Part shown: piece after piece, positions 35,472 through 45,341 of the stretch
Position numbering within the stretch: the first letter of the stretch is position 1
Layout of the letters: each line of letters starts with the position of its first letter
NCBI RefSeq assembly: GCF_963678245.1
Contig: NZ_OY782773.1
Location: 186,001-250,000 of the forward strand
DNA: 64,000 bases
Source: an uncultured Sunxiuqinia sp.
GTDB lineage: Bacteria > Bacteroidota > Bacteroidia > Bacteroidales > Prolixibacteraceae
Direction: 5' to 3'
The notes under the pieces: model-generated
Database searches by the model: none
What the model was told of the DNA's origin: nothing
Seen by the model: the letters and a program-made list of their open reading frames with translations, nothing else
Program-made: the position numbers and the translations under genes

Positions 35472-36470
35472 ATGATGCGTGAAAGATTAGAGTATGTCGA
35501 CCAAATTAGAGGGTTCGCGATATTGCTAGTAATTGTTGGACACCTAATTCAATTTAATCAAATTGGTGGTGGTGACAGCAATCCACTTTTCAATGTGATT
35601 TATTCGTTCCATATGCCTTTGTTTTTCATGATAAGCGGATACATCGGCAGCAAAGTTTCAAAGGTTTCCAGTCTTCAGGGATATGGGTTATTTCTACTCA
35701 AGAAGGCAAAGGTTCTACTGATTCCCTATTTTTTTTGGCGATTAGTTATAAATAAATATTTCTTGACAGCTGAGTGGAGTCAAGTTGTTAGTATTGATGC
35801 AATTGGTGATGCTATAATCCACCCTCGATTATTGTGGTTCTTACCAATGCTTTTTGAAATATTTATCTTCTTTGGAGCTTTCTTGCTTGTGTCAAGTTGG
35901 GTCATGAAGCGTGCTAATATAGTAAGGGATCTGATTCTAGTCGTTAGTATTATTCTAATGATAATATCTGGAATATTCCTGATTGATAAGTCTCATTTTA
36001 CCTCCTTAAGTCTTTTTGCTTTTTCTTTTTTTACAGGAGTAATGGTTAGTAGACATAAAATGATTGAGAATCTGATGCTGTCAAGATGGGTCTTCTTACT
36101 TTTTCTAGTAAGTTTCTTAGTTTTCGCATGCCATTGGAAAGCAGGAGGAGACTATGGGGATGATATTTATAAAGTTATAATATCTGTTTCTGCTTTTATC
36201 TCAGTAATGAATATCTTCAGAAAAATCAAGTGGAATGCCATCTTTAGCCAGCAGCTAATGCTGATCGGAAGAGAATCATTAGTCATTTATGTCGTCCATT
36301 TTCATCTAGTCTTTTTAGGGCTAGGAAATCTAAGTAAGCTGACACTCAATCCACTTTTACTATTCTTTATTTTAACAATCGTAGCGGTTCCGATTGCCTA
36401 TTTTTGCATTGGATTTAGCAAAATTGTTCGTTTGTCTCCAGTTTTAAGCTTTTTGTTATTTGGCAAATAG
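35472..36470 (+). CDS. Acyltransferase 3 family membrane protein (OafA/WcaF-type O-acyltransferase)
   Basis: 332-residue integral membrane acyltransferase with about 10 helices. RLEYVDQIRGFAILLVIVGHLIQF carries the family's R and catalytic histidine near residue 23, and YSFHMPLFFMISGY is the second signature. It would transfer an acetyl or succinyl group onto the polysaccharide or lipid-linked unit. Two ATG codons adjoin; the first is used. It is the last gene of the operon, just before a strong terminator. Confidence 0.9.
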   Translation: MMRERLEYVDQIRGFAILLVIVGHLIQFNQIGGGDSNPLFNVIYSFHMPLFFMISGYIGSKVSKVSSLQGYGLFLLKKAKVLLIPYFFWRLVINKYFLTAEWSQVVSIDAIGDAIIHPRLLWFLPMLFEIFIFFGAFLLVSSWVMKRANIVRDLILVVSIILMIISGIFLIDKSHFTSLSLFAFSFFTGVMVSRHKMIENLMLSRWVFLLFLVSFLVFACHWKAGGDYGDDIYKVIISVSAFISVMNIFRKIKWNAIFSQQLMLIGRESLVIYVVHFHLVFLGLGNLSKLTLNPLLLFFILTIVAVPIAYFCIGFSKIVRLSPVLSFLLFGK

Positions 36471-36474
36471 AAAA

Positions 36475-36516
36475 AAACAGGCTGCTTATTTTGCTGAATA
36501 AGCAGCCTGTTTTTAG
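36475..36516. terminator. Strong bidirectional terminator
   Basis: A 16-bp perfect stem (36475-36490 with 36497-36512; core CAGGCTGCTTATT) encloses a 6-base loop. A-run on the left and T-run on the right let it end both the plus-strand polysaccharide operon and the minus-strand T9SS cargo gene that stops at 36541. Confidence 0.92.
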
Positions 36517-36540
36517 AGTCAGTATCGTTTTGTATACTAA

Positions 36541-39500
36541 TTATATGACCACTATTCTGTCTTTGTGAATTACCTGATTTGACTCGATGACCAAGAGATA
36601 GGTACCTTTACTTAAATGTGAAACATTAATAGTTTCTTCAAGGCTTCCGAATGAAGATAACAACGTCTTCTTGATCACAGTTCTTCCCATCATACTGTAT
36701 ATTGAGAGTTGGCATTGATCAGAAATCAAATTGGATGCTTTAATGTTTAGTATTCCTTTTGTAGGATTTGGATAAACCTTAGCATCTAAAATGGTTTCAT
36801 TTATATCTATTCCAGTGGTTATCGATTCTTCAAGGTTATTGGCGATCACGAAATTCTCAAAAGAATCAATTTCATAACCTGAAGCACTATATATCGGAGT
36901 TGCTCCCGGAGTATAGCACAAGGTTACTTCTTCTTCTGGCAAGTAGTCTGCATCAACATCCAAAAAAATCATATTACCGCTAATCTTTACATCTTGAATG
37001 TTCCTATTGTCACTAAGTTTAAAGTCGGATATAAGAGCAGTACTCTTTAAATTAGATGGTTTTAGCTGCGTATCATAATATAGTATGATTCTTTTTGAAT
37101 TATTATTATTAACCTCTCCCTTAACAAGTTTTCCATTCACAATTGCGATAATTGTAACAGCTGCATCGGCAGACAGTGGTGTTGAGGCATCATCTGTAAC
37201 CTCTACCGTTAAACTAAAGGTCTGATCGCCAGCCAGCGACATTGATGAAGTCGTAATGATCTCTCCTGTCTGTGAATTAATTTCGAAATATCCGAGCTCA
37301 TTTCCCTCTGTGATCACATAGGTTAAGGTTTGTTCTATATCCGGATCACTTGCAATAATCTGGCCAATAACCTGTCCAATTTTATCATTTTTTTGAATTT
37401 CAAAAGTTTGATCTTCAACTACGGGGCTGTGATTGATAGTCATTCCTGTAATGTTGATACGAACATTTGACATTGCAGAAAGTGGAATTTCTGCGTTATC
37501 CTTTATTTCAACAACAAGATTGTACTGAATGTCAGAAGTTGTGAATATTGAAGACAGCGCGAGAATCTCACCTGTCGATTTATTTATTGAAAATAAGTTA
37601 TCATCGTTTCCTTGAGTGATTGTATAACTGAGCGTTTGTTCCTGATTTGGGTCAGTTGCTATTACTTGTCCGATATAATCATTAATTGCGACATTATTTG
37701 AAATATCAATCACTAAGTCTTGAGCAACCGGAGATTCATTGACCCAGCTGGCAGATATTTTTATCGTAATGGTTGCACTGGAGGCCAACGGGTTATTGGG
37801 CTGGTTGTCAGTTGCTTGAATCGTAATGGAATTATAATATTCACTATTTGATGCAAACGATTGGTTTGTGAAAATTTCACCCGTTTGGGAGTTGATCGAG
37901 AATATGTTACTTTCATTTCCTGTAACAATCGAAAAGTCTAGTGTTTGACCTGAGTCTTGGTCACTCGCTACAACTTGACCAATCCGACTGTTCGCGGCAA
38001 GTGGAGCTGTAACCGAAAATGTTTGAGCTACGATGTCGGGACGTTGGTTCTCATAGAAAGCTCCCAAGTTTGCTATTGTAATAGTTGCTTGAGAAGAAAG
38101 CGGATTTTCGGAATAACTATCAACAATATTAACAACAAGTGAAATTTCATCCGGGTAATTTTCGGGGATGTGTGATGATAAATAAATCTCTCCAGTCAAT
38201 GAGTCAAGAGAAAATAGACCATCATTGTTTCCACTTTCGATCAAGTAATGAATGGTTTGTCCTTCATCGGCATCCGATCCCTCAACGATTCCAATTAAAT
38301 CTCCAGTAGTAACATTGGTTTGTAGTTCAAATGTCTGATCTGTTATAATCGGATTTTGATTGATAAAGACACCAATTAGATTGATGGTAATGAATGCCTC
38401 ATTCGAAAGGGGGTTTTGACCATCATCGGTTACCTTAATGGTTAAAATGTGGCTTTGGTTGATGTCTGTTAAAATAGACTTTTCTGTAAAAATCTCACCG
38501 GTGATCGAGTCAATTGAGAATAGCGCGTTCTCATTTCCGGCGGAGACGCTGTAAGTCAGATTTTGTTCAGCATTGGTATCTGAGGCTATGACTTGCCCGA
38601 TAAGTGTTTTTGCGGCAAGATTTCCAGCTAGCTCAAAGGTTTGATCGGCTATTGAAGGAGCTGCATTCAGATCGATTTCTTCCGGATTCACGTAGCTAAC
38701 CAGTTCCACAATTTCGTAACTACTCAAAGCCTTATTGCTAATTCGAACTTCATCAATCAATCCTTGATACAATAACGAAGGTTGAATCTCATCACGGCCT
38801 GCACCAATATAAAGATTATAGCCTATTCCTGACTCAATGCTTCCAGTTGCATTTACCGAAGTCAGAAGAAGATTGTCTAAGTAAATTCTTTTTTCGGTTC
38901 CGTTGTATGTAACTGCCAGATGATGCCAGTTGCCATCCCACAGTTTATTAATATTTTCAATGGAAACCCAAGAGTTGCTTGTCCCTGAAGTTTTAAATCC
39001 AATTGATTTACTATCCGGTAGGATGTAAAGTGCAAAGTTGTCAACATTTGGGCCGCCATGCATAATAATTCCTTGATAGCCTGAAGCATTAAGGCTTGGC
39101 TTTAGGCGAGCACTTAACGTGAGTTCTTCCTGGATGTTATTGCTGAAGGATTCTCCAAGAGCAATGTATCCTTTGCCATTCATTTCGATTCCAGCTCCGT
39201 TGTATCCGTCAACTCTGGTTGTTTCATCGATAAGTATCCCGTGGTTTGACCCTTTTGTGTCAATAACGGTTGCGCTCGAAACCTCTTCAAAAAGATATTC
39301 TGATGAGGTAGGTGACAGATCGGGTAAGGAAATAATGATATCTGCACTCTTAGTATTAGAGATGTTTCCGGAGTCATCGGCAACCCAGGCAAAAACACGA
39401 TGAACCCCCTCTTCTGTAAACGTATACTCATCCGGAATCGATGATGACCAATTACTGTTTCCAAAAGAAGGAGCTGATGCTGACTCGGTAACTAGATAGC

Positions 39501-41871
39501 TTAATAGTGTATCATTATCGGAAGCAAGGAAAGAGTTGATAGGAATTGTTAAAGAGTTATAGGTAGAAGGAATACTGAACGTCTCAATTGTTGGACTCGT
39601 TGTATCTTCTAGTAGTGCTGTTTTTTTTATGTTGATTGTTATCGTTGCTTCTGCGGACAATGGAGAATTTCCATTGTCTGTAACCTGAATTGTTAAAGTA
39701 TACGATTTATCGCTTGTCAATGAAATAGCTGATGTCGCATAAATAGCACCACTGGATTGGTCAATTGAAAACAAATTATCAGTATTTCCATTGGTTATTT
39801 GGTAAACAACTGATTGATCGACGTCAGGATCAGTGGCTGCAACATTGCCAATCAGATCGTTTGCATTCAAACCCGTACTAACATCAAAGGATTGATTGTC
39901 AATCAAAGGCGGTTGATTTAATAAAGAACTACCTAATTTGGTGGTTTTAATCAGAATCTTTGATGTAAAAGGTTCAAGGGTGATACTTCCTGTAACCGGA
40001 TTGTTAAAAATATCTTTATAAACCGACTGTCCTAACGATATGACTTTTGATTGATTGGTGGCGTTGTAAAATAGTTGTTCTTTCTCTCCTGTAGCCAAAG
40101 GAGAAGTGTCAATTGTCGAATTTTTAGCTTCATTATTAATAGACTGCCAGTTTGAGAAGGTCTCAAATACTCCATTTCCATCACTATCAAAAATTTTATC
40201 AGCATCATAATGATGGATATAATGGTTTGAGTCGGCTCCCAACTTTGTAATTCCAGATATTCTAACCATTCGTTGATAAGAATTGGTCCACCATATATAG
40301 TTGCTTGGCCTTGATGTTGCATAGAATATGTTCTTGTTCATTGTAGCATTTGAAGTAGTTGCACTTCCTGCCCACACAGCAAGGTCAAAGTCGATAGCAG
40401 TATTGTTTTTGACTACATTGTTTAAATTTCCTTCCCCTATTGAAAAGATGCTAGTACAATGAGCTATAGTATTTCTTTCAACTGTTACGTCGTGAGTGTT
40501 TTTATCAAGATAGACCCCAAAGGCAAGCTTGTAAGTTGAAATAAAACCATCCGTAGAATTTCCCCAACAATTGGTAATTATATTGTCTCTAACAACAGTC
40601 CCCGCAGATCCAGACTGCCCATAAGTTGCCTGATAAGTATAAATTGCACCTCCATCATCAAAATACATATTAGCATAATCTATATAATTCTTTTCAATAA
40701 TATGGTTAGTTCCAGAGAAGTGAATGCCATTATAGCCAATGTTCTCCACCTTGTTATTAGTGATTGTCGAATTACTTCCACCAATTATAATCCCAGACAT
40801 TAAAAAAGGAGTGTTTGCCCCCATTTCGTTAATTAGACCAATGTTTTTGACGTTGTTATTGCTAATGTCTGAATATGTTGATCCAATCTTAACTCCATCA
40901 CTGCCATTTTCAACTATATTGTTCGTAAACGTTAAACCAGTAGACCCATCGGTAGGAGCACTGACTAAATAATCATCACTGTATCTAATTTCACAGTTAT
41001 TAATGGTAATATGATCGCTTGTTGCGCTATTAGCCGTTGCATCTCCAGAATGCTCAAATACAATGTTTTCAAATGTCAAATAGTCCTTGTTTTGAATATC
41101 CAAGGCATGATCATAAGTTGTCGCCCTGACTGTGTGTAGAGATGGAGAATCACTATTAGGAGCCCATACATACAACTCATTATTAACAGTATCATAATAC
41201 CAATCTCCTGCTTGGGTTAATAAGGCTAAACTATTTTTAAGAATGAACCCTCTACCTGTACTTATAACCCAATTAGTCCCAGCAGTAAGCGTCAAGTTCT
41301 GACCTGTACTTGACGACACTACCCCTGTTCCGTATTTATAACGATAACTTTTTACTACAATGTCAGCACCTCCATAGTCAACGCCTCCATCAAGAGATGT
41401 GCAAGTAAAATGAGTTTGATCAGTTATCGTTGTTGGATATAAAAAACCAGTTTTTGGTATTTTTGCTAATTCAAGTTTTTCATCATCAATAAACACTTGC
41501 GTTACTGTATTGGATACAGTTGCTTTATAAATGCTGCCAGAATGTAGAGTCCATCCAGTTACAATTTCAGAACCCAGTATTTTGGGCTTCTCCCCGGCTC
41601 CATAAGCTCCATATTTAATAGGATTTCCTGCAGTCCCTGAAGAGTTAGGTTTCAGAGTGCCTTCCCATGAGTCCCCTTTTTTGAAGAGAATCTGATCTCC
41701 GGGACTAAACTGTTGTGCGTTTACTTTGTTTAATGAACTCCAGGCTTGGCTTGTGCTTGTGCCTGCATTTGAATCGTTTCCAGTACTACTACTAATGTAG
41801 AAAGTTGTTTGCCCCCAAAGACTTACAGGTAACAACATAATAATAAATAAAATCTCTCTCAACTTTTCCAT
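36541..41871 (-). CDS. Giant secreted T9SS cargo: parallel beta-helix, LamG and six cadherin-like repeats
   Basis: 1776-residue predicted cell-surface or secreted protein. A signal peptide (about 1-21, ending LWGQ) leads to a region with the look of right-handed beta-helix repeats (about 250-520; NNKVENIGYNGIHFSG). One cadherin-like repeat follows near 652-745, an Ig-like stretch near 760-850, and a LamG/concanavalin-like domain (857-1053; WHHLAVTYNG). Five more cadherin-like repeats (about 1070-1577), each with a variant of LFSIDSxTGEI, come next, and then a SwmB-like region. A T9SS sorting domain (about 1694-1776; VYPNPTKGILNIK to the end) closes it. The beta-helix may be a polysaccharide-binding or lyase unit. 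It stands alone, opposed to and between the two halves of the polysaccharide locus. Confidence 0.9.
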   Translation of the reverse strand: MEKLREILFIIMLLPVSLWGQTTFYISSSTGNDSNAGTSTSQAWSSLNKVNAQQFSPGDQILFKKGDSWEGTLKPNSSGTAGNPIKYGAYGAGEKPKILGSEIVTGWTLHSGSIYKATVSNTVTQVFIDDEKLELAKIPKTGFLYPTTITDQTHFTCTSLDGGVDYGGADIVVKSYRYKYGTGVVSSSTGQNLTLTAGTNWVISTGRGFILKNSLALLTQAGDWYYDTVNNELYVWAPNSDSPSLHTVRATTYDHALDIQNKDYLTFENIVFEHSGDATANSATSDHITINNCEIRYSDDYLVSAPTDGSTGLTFTNNIVENGSDGVKIGSTYSDISNNNVKNIGLINEMGANTPFLMSGIIIGGSNSTITNNKVENIGYNGIHFSGTNHIIEKNYIDYANMYFDDGGAIYTYQATYGQSGSAGTVVRDNIITNCWGNSTDGFISTYKLAFGVYLDKNTHDVTVERNTIAHCTSIFSIGEGNLNNVVKNNTAIDFDLAVWAGSATTSNATMNKNIFYATSRPSNYIWWTNSYQRMVRISGITKLGADSNHYIHHYDADKIFDSDGNGVFETFSNWQSINNEAKNSTIDTSPLATGEKEQLFYNATNQSKVISLGQSVYKDIFNNPVTGSITLEPFTSKILIKTTKLGSSLLNQPPLIDNQSFDVSTGLNANDLIGNVAATDPDVDQSVVYQITNGNTDNLFSIDQSSGAIYATSAISLTSDKSYTLTIQVTDNGNSPLSAEATITINIKKTALLEDTTSPTIETFSIPSTYNSLTIPINSFLASDNDTLLSYLVTESASAPSFGNSNWSSSIPDEYTFTEEGVHRVFAWVADDSGNISNTKSADIIISLPDLSPTSSEYLFEEVSSATVIDTKGSNHGILIDETTRVDGYNGAGIEMNGKGYIALGESFSNNIQEELTLSARLKPSLNASGYQGIIMHGGPNVDNFALYILPDSKSIGFKTSGTSNSWVSIENINKLWDGNWHHLAVTYNGTEKRIYLDNLLLTSVNATGSIESGIGYNLYIGAGRDEIQPSLLYQGLIDEVRISNKALSSYEIVELVSYVNPEEIDLNAAPSIADQTFELAGNLAAKTLIGQVIASDTNAEQNLTYSVSAGNENALFSIDSITGEIFTEKSILTDINQSHILTIKVTDDGQNPLSNEAFITINLIGVFINQNPIITDQTFELQTNVTTGDLIGIVEGSDADEGQTIHYLIESGNNDGLFSLDSLTGEIYLSSHIPENYPDEISLVVNIVDSYSENPLSSQATITIANLGAFYENQRPDIVAQTFSVTAPLAANSRIGQVVASDQDSGQTLDFSIVTGNESNIFSINSQTGEIFTNQSFASNSEYYNSITIQATDNQPNNPLASSATITIKISASWVNESPVAQDLVIDISNNVAINDYIGQVIATDPNQEQTLSYTITQGNDDNLFSINKSTGEILALSSIFTTSDIQYNLVVEIKDNAEIPLSAMSNVRINITGMTINHSPVVEDQTFEIQKNDKIGQVIGQIIASDPDIEQTLTYVITEGNELGYFEINSQTGEIITTSSMSLAGDQTFSLTVEVTDDASTPLSADAAVTIIAIVNGKLVKGEVNNNNSKRIILYYDTQLKPSNLKSTALISDFKLSDNRNIQDVKISGNMIFLDVDADYLPEEEVTLCYTPGATPIYSASGYEIDSFENFVIANNLEESITTGIDINETILDAKVYPNPTKGILNIKASNLISDQCQLSIYSMMGRTVIKKTLLSSFGSLEETINVSHLSKGTYLLVIESNQVIHKDRIVVI

Positions 41872-43047
41872 CTCTCTGCGTATTTATTATTTAAACTCTA
41901 ATTACATGACTTGGCAAAATTTGGTATTAGGTGAGTGTTATAACTCATGCTTCCAGATTTATCACTTGAAAAATAAATTGATTCTCGATCGGATTCTCCG
42001 ACAGCAATGTCAACGATAGTTTTGTTATGTAGGGAATTGATCCCGGTCTCCGTGGCTATTGATATTTTGTGGATGGGGGATTGAAAAGCACTATAAAGAT
42101 ACTCAGGAATTCTGAAGGATCTTATTGTGCATACTTTCATAAAAATAAGGAACACTCCCAATATCTTCAAATGGAATTCATTTGAGAATTTTAGAAAATT
42201 ACGAATTTTGTTATAAGTACGGTCGATCGAATTACCTGACCGTTTAAAAATAGTTTTCTGTTTGTTGATAAATCTGAGATCCAGGTTATATGAGTTTCTC
42301 AAAGACACAACACTATACCTTTTAGGCTTAGATATTCCTAAAACTATTTCGCTAGAAAATTGATTATAATTTTTCAATGTTCAATTTGATTTATGTTGTT
42401 ATTATTTCTCTTACACACAAAGTCCTCTTCACGATAATAAAAACACGCTCAAATTTGGCATTACAATAATGAGAATTATTTTGGAACTCTCATAGTTAAT
42501 TCAAAGAATACTAGTAATTTATAATGAAACTAAATAAGCTCTAGAAGGCTGCTATTCAATGCTTACATGCTTTAAAATTAATTATAGTCAAAAAAACATA
42601 AGAGCACGACCAAGACTAACTTAGCGTCCAAACTTTATAACTAGTAACGGATTTATGGTTGTTATTGTTCAGCAGTTATACTACACACACTCGAATGCAC
42701 AAATCTAGACTAGCAAAGATGTGGAAAAAAATAAAATAGGTAGTCATGTTCGGTTAAGTATGTGAGCTATTTAGAAATAGCCATAGTTGAAATGCCTAAT
42801 AGATGGGATTTCTACATTGATTAAGTATTGCATTCTAAATAATTTATCGCGCATCTAAACAAAGCCTCAAGTGAGAGATGCGATTGTTAAAAATGAGAGT
42901 TGCGAAGTGTATCATTGGACATATTTTTCAATCGTTTCACTTGTCGCTGCGTCAAATTTATTAGCGTTGGCTATACGTTCCTAATTGCTTGTTGGCTCAA
43001 TGGATATTATCATCTTGAACCTTCATTTGCTACCGCCTCATTCTGTT
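41872..43047. other. Long AT-rich intergenic region, no convincing gene
   Basis: Almost 1.2 kb between the start of the T9SS cargo and the UpxY promoter. A minus-strand frame of 159 codons (41898-42377) and a short plus frame (42900-43085) are open, but their products have no recognisable domain and odd composition, so neither is called. The region may hold the cargo gene's promoter and decayed sequence. Confidence 0.5.
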
Positions 43048-43096
43048 TTTACGTGAAATTACCCATTGCTTTGTGCAGCTCCTAATGTGATATTTG
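43048..43096 (+). promoter_or_regulatory. Shared promoter/operator element, copy 2 (UpxY operon)
   Basis: TTACGTGAAATTACCCATTG at 43049-43068, then TATTTG at 43091-43096, with the same 22-nt spacing as copies 1 and 3. The similarity to copy 3 extends further (CTTTG just after the element and ATATTTGGA at the -7 box). Transcription would begin near 43103, some 210 nt before the UpxY start. Confidence 0.75.
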
Positions 43097-43315
43097 GAAT
43101 ATCGATTGCATGCAAGTTGTCTGTTGTCTCCTATGGGAGTGGAGTGGCAAAGTCGTATTTAATCAAGTTGTCGAATGCTAGTTGCATTATGGGTCAGTTA
43201 TAGTCCGACTGTGATGCAAAGGGCGAAGCTGTATCAGTTTCAAACGATATTCTGTAAAGGGAAGATGAGGATTCTGGCTGATTTAATTGCAAGAATATAA
43301 AAAAAACAATGAAAC
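43097..43315 (+). promoter_or_regulatory. Untranslated leader of the UpxY gene with shared 16-nt box
   Basis: GGCGAAGCTGTATCAG at 43222-43237 is identical to the box at 14449 in the biosynthesis leader. Around it, ACTG-GAT (from 43208) can pair with ATCAGT (43233-43238) with one bulged base, which puts most of the box in the loop. No gene fits in this stretch. It may be a site where the encoded antiterminator acts on its own transcript. Confidence 0.5.
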
Positions 43316-43852
43316 ATGGAGCACATAAACTCAAGCTATAATTGGTACGCTTTGTATACCCGTTCGAGATATGAGAAAAAGCTACATCAAGATTTGTTTA
43401 ACAGCGGAGTTGAAAGCTATTTGCCATTGAAGGTTGAAAGACGTAAATGGAGCGACCGCATAAAAGTGGTAGAAGAACCTTTACTTAGAGGCTATCTCTT
43501 TGTTAAGGTGAGTAACCGCGAATATTTTGGTGTTTTGAATAATATTGGCGCGGTGAGTTATGTTACGTTTGGAGGCAAAGCTGCTACAATCCCTGAAAAT
43601 CAGATTGAGGGGTTAAGGAAAATAGTGGACAATTTTAACGACAAATTAAATGTGACACGTGAAAAGATCACTAAAGGAACTCAAGTTAGAGTGAAAAATG
43701 GTTTGTTGAAAGATGTGCTCGGAGAGATAGTCGAAATTCGTGGAAAGACTAGAATCGTTCTTCGTTTTCAAAGCTTGGGATACTGTTTGCACACCGAGAT
43801 TTCGATGAAGGAGGTTGAAATTCTAGACTCCAATGTAGTTGTTGATAAATAA
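43316..43852 (+). CDS. UpxY-like transcription antiterminator (NusG/RfaH paralogue)
   Basis: 178-residue NusG-family protein. NWYALYTRSRYEKKLHQDLF starts the NGN domain that binds RNA polymerase, and PLLRGYLFVKVSNREYFGVLNN continues it. A short linker leads to a KOW domain (ITKGTQVRVKNGLLKDVLGEIVEIRG). In Bacteroides, UpxY proteins let polymerase read through the long leader of their own capsule operon. Here the gene follows a leader that shares an element and a box with the 14-kb operon, so that operon is its likely target. It is the first gene before rfbF. A second ATG 7 bp upstream is out of frame. Confidence 0.92.
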   Translation: MEHINSSYNWYALYTRSRYEKKLHQDLFNSGVESYLPLKVERRKWSDRIKVVEEPLLRGYLFVKVSNREYFGVLNNIGAVSYVTFGGKAATIPENQIEGLRKIVDNFNDKLNVTREKITKGTQVRVKNGLLKDVLGEIVEIRGKTRIVLRFQSLGYCLHTEISMKEVEILDSNVVVDK

Positions 43853-43921
43853 AGACTAGTTCGTTCGCCTTGTGTGGCAGGTACTAATTTCGAGTGAAAT
43901 AAATAAATGCAAGATCCAAAT

Positions 43922-44710
43922 ATGAAAGTTTTAATACTAGCGGGAGGTCTTGGAACAAGACTTTCTGAGGAAACCACAGTGAAGCCTAAGCCAATGGTCG
44001 AAATTGGTGAAAGACCAATTATTTGGCACATCATGAAGATTTATTCTCAATATGGGTTTAATGATTTTGTCATCCTCTGTGGATACAAAGGTTACGTCAT
44101 TAAGGAGTATTTTGCTAATTATCTAATGCATCGGTCAGATGTAACGATTGACGTTGCAAGTAATTCTATGACATATCATAAAAACCACGCTGAACCGTGG
44201 AAAATTACATTAGTAGATACAGGACAAGATACGTTGACCGGTGGACGAATCAAACGAGTGCGGGACTATGTTGGCAATGAACCATTTTTATTAACTTATG
44301 GTGACGGTGTTTCTGATATTAATATTGATGAACTGATCGCCTTTCATAAGAAGCAAAATGCATATGTGACTCTTTCTGCCATAAATCCTCCTGGAAGGTT
44401 TGGGGCATTTAAGCTTGCTGGAGATTCAAATAAAATTGACAATTTTAGGGAAAAACCCACTGGAAGTAGTGATAATTCTGCATGGATTAATGGTGGTTTT
44501 TTTGTCGTAGAACCGGAAGCATTTGATTTTATTGAAGGAGACCAAACGTCATGGGAGCGAGAGCCAATGGAACAGATTGCTTCGATGGATAAACTGGCTG
44601 CATTTCGGCATAAAGGATTCTGGCAACCGATGGATACATTGAGAGACAAACATTTCCTGGAGGAATTATGGAACCAGGGAAAGGCGCCTTGGAAAATATG
44701 GAATCAATAA
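43922..44710 (+). CDS. rfbF: Glucose-1-phosphate cytidylyltransferase
   Basis: 262-residue nucleotidyltransferase that makes CDP-glucose from CTP and glucose 1-phosphate. [37 protein letters not shown] is the RfbF type of start, with [26 protein letters not shown] and [13 protein letters not shown] later. An ATG at 43907 would add five residues; the second is chosen because it sits right at the catalytic strand. The usual partner rfbG (CDP-glucose 4,6-dehydratase) is absent. Downstream lie only remnants of gmd and fcl, so the CDP-sugar pathway must be completed elsewhere or is broken. Confidence 0.93.
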   Translation: MKVLILAGGLGTRLSEETTVKPKPMVEIGERPIIWHIMKIYSQYGFNDFVILCGYKGYVIKEYFANYLMHRSDVTIDVASNSMTYHKNHAEPWKITLVDTGQDTLTGGRIKRVRDYVGNEPFLLTYGDGVSDINIDELIAFHKKQNAYVTLSAINPPGRFGAFKLAGDSNKIDNFREKPTGSSDNSAWINGGFFVVEPEAFDFIEGDQTSWEREPMEQIASMDKLAAFRHKGFWQPMDTLRDKHFLEELWNQGKAPWKIWNQ

Positions 44711-44799
44711 TAGTTGAGGTGTGTATAGTCTAAATATACTTCAATGATTGACTTAATTCCAATTTTGTAGGATTAAGCATTGATAATTAATAGATTGTG

Positions 44800-45174
44800 G
44801 CGATTTGGAGTTTCGTTGAAATAGCTTGCGAAGAGGTGGGGATTGAGCTTGGATTCCAGAAGCCAGAGAGCTGATGAAGTTGGGCATCTGGCCCGCATTG
44901 AAGAGAACGCCTTGGTGAGCAGGTTAGCGAGGAATACCTTGAAGATGTCAAAATGAGGATCGGAAAAGAAAATATTGAGATTGTAAAATTGATTCCATGT
45001 ATTTCCATCCTACTAAAGTTGACTAGTTGATTGGAGAATCCAACCAAGTCTTAAGAAGAAGTTTTAGACAGGAATCTAAAATGCGGCATGAAAGCGTTGA
45101 TCGCTGATGTTATGATCAAATCGGATGTCAACCTCTTTAATAATGAATCTCATCTGAAAAATGGGAGATGCTGA
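44800..45174 (+). pseudogene. Decayed 3' remnant of gmd (GDP-mannose 4,6-dehydratase)
   Basis: Three frames together spell out the C-terminal part of GMD in the right order. From 44806, SFVEIACEEVGIEL is followed by a stop. Then from about 44990 comes MYFHPTKVD, a TAG, and LIGESNQ, matching the RPTEVDLLIGDPTKA block of GMD. From about 45088 KALIADVMIKSDVNLF matches the C-terminal helix. Stops and frameshifts separate the pieces, and the 5' two-thirds are gone. The gene once made GDP-4-keto-6-deoxymannose, the first step to GDP-L-fucose. Confidence 0.8.
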
Positions 45175-45234
45175 ATTGTGAATTTCTACGAATAAATTAT
45201 ATAGTCCACGCTGAGTATTAGCTGAAAGAGTAAG

Positions 45235-45270
45235 CTACACCCACAGAGGTAGGTGTAGTCTTTTCTTTTG
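45235..45270 (+). terminator. Hairpin with T-rich tail between gmd and fcl remnants
   Basis: CTACACC (45235-45241) pairs with GGTGTAG (45252-45258) over a 10-base loop and is followed by TCTTTTCTTTT. It would end transcripts from upxY-rfbF before manC, unless read-through occurs. Confidence 0.65.
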
Positions 45271-45341
45271 GCGTTTTTTGTCTAATAGGTTGAACATAAG
45301 ATACATTTGGCATTTTTCATAAAATAGACATGTGAATATTG

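Noticed and set aside
41898-42377. Minus-strand frame of 159 codons upstream of the T9SS cargo
   Set aside because: Product has no recognisable family or signal sequence and the composition looks like translated non-coding DNA; kept as an intergenic region.
42900-43085. Plus-strand frame of 61 codons that covers promoter copy 2
   Set aside because: It runs straight through the conserved promoter/operator element, so the conservation is explained by regulation, not coding.
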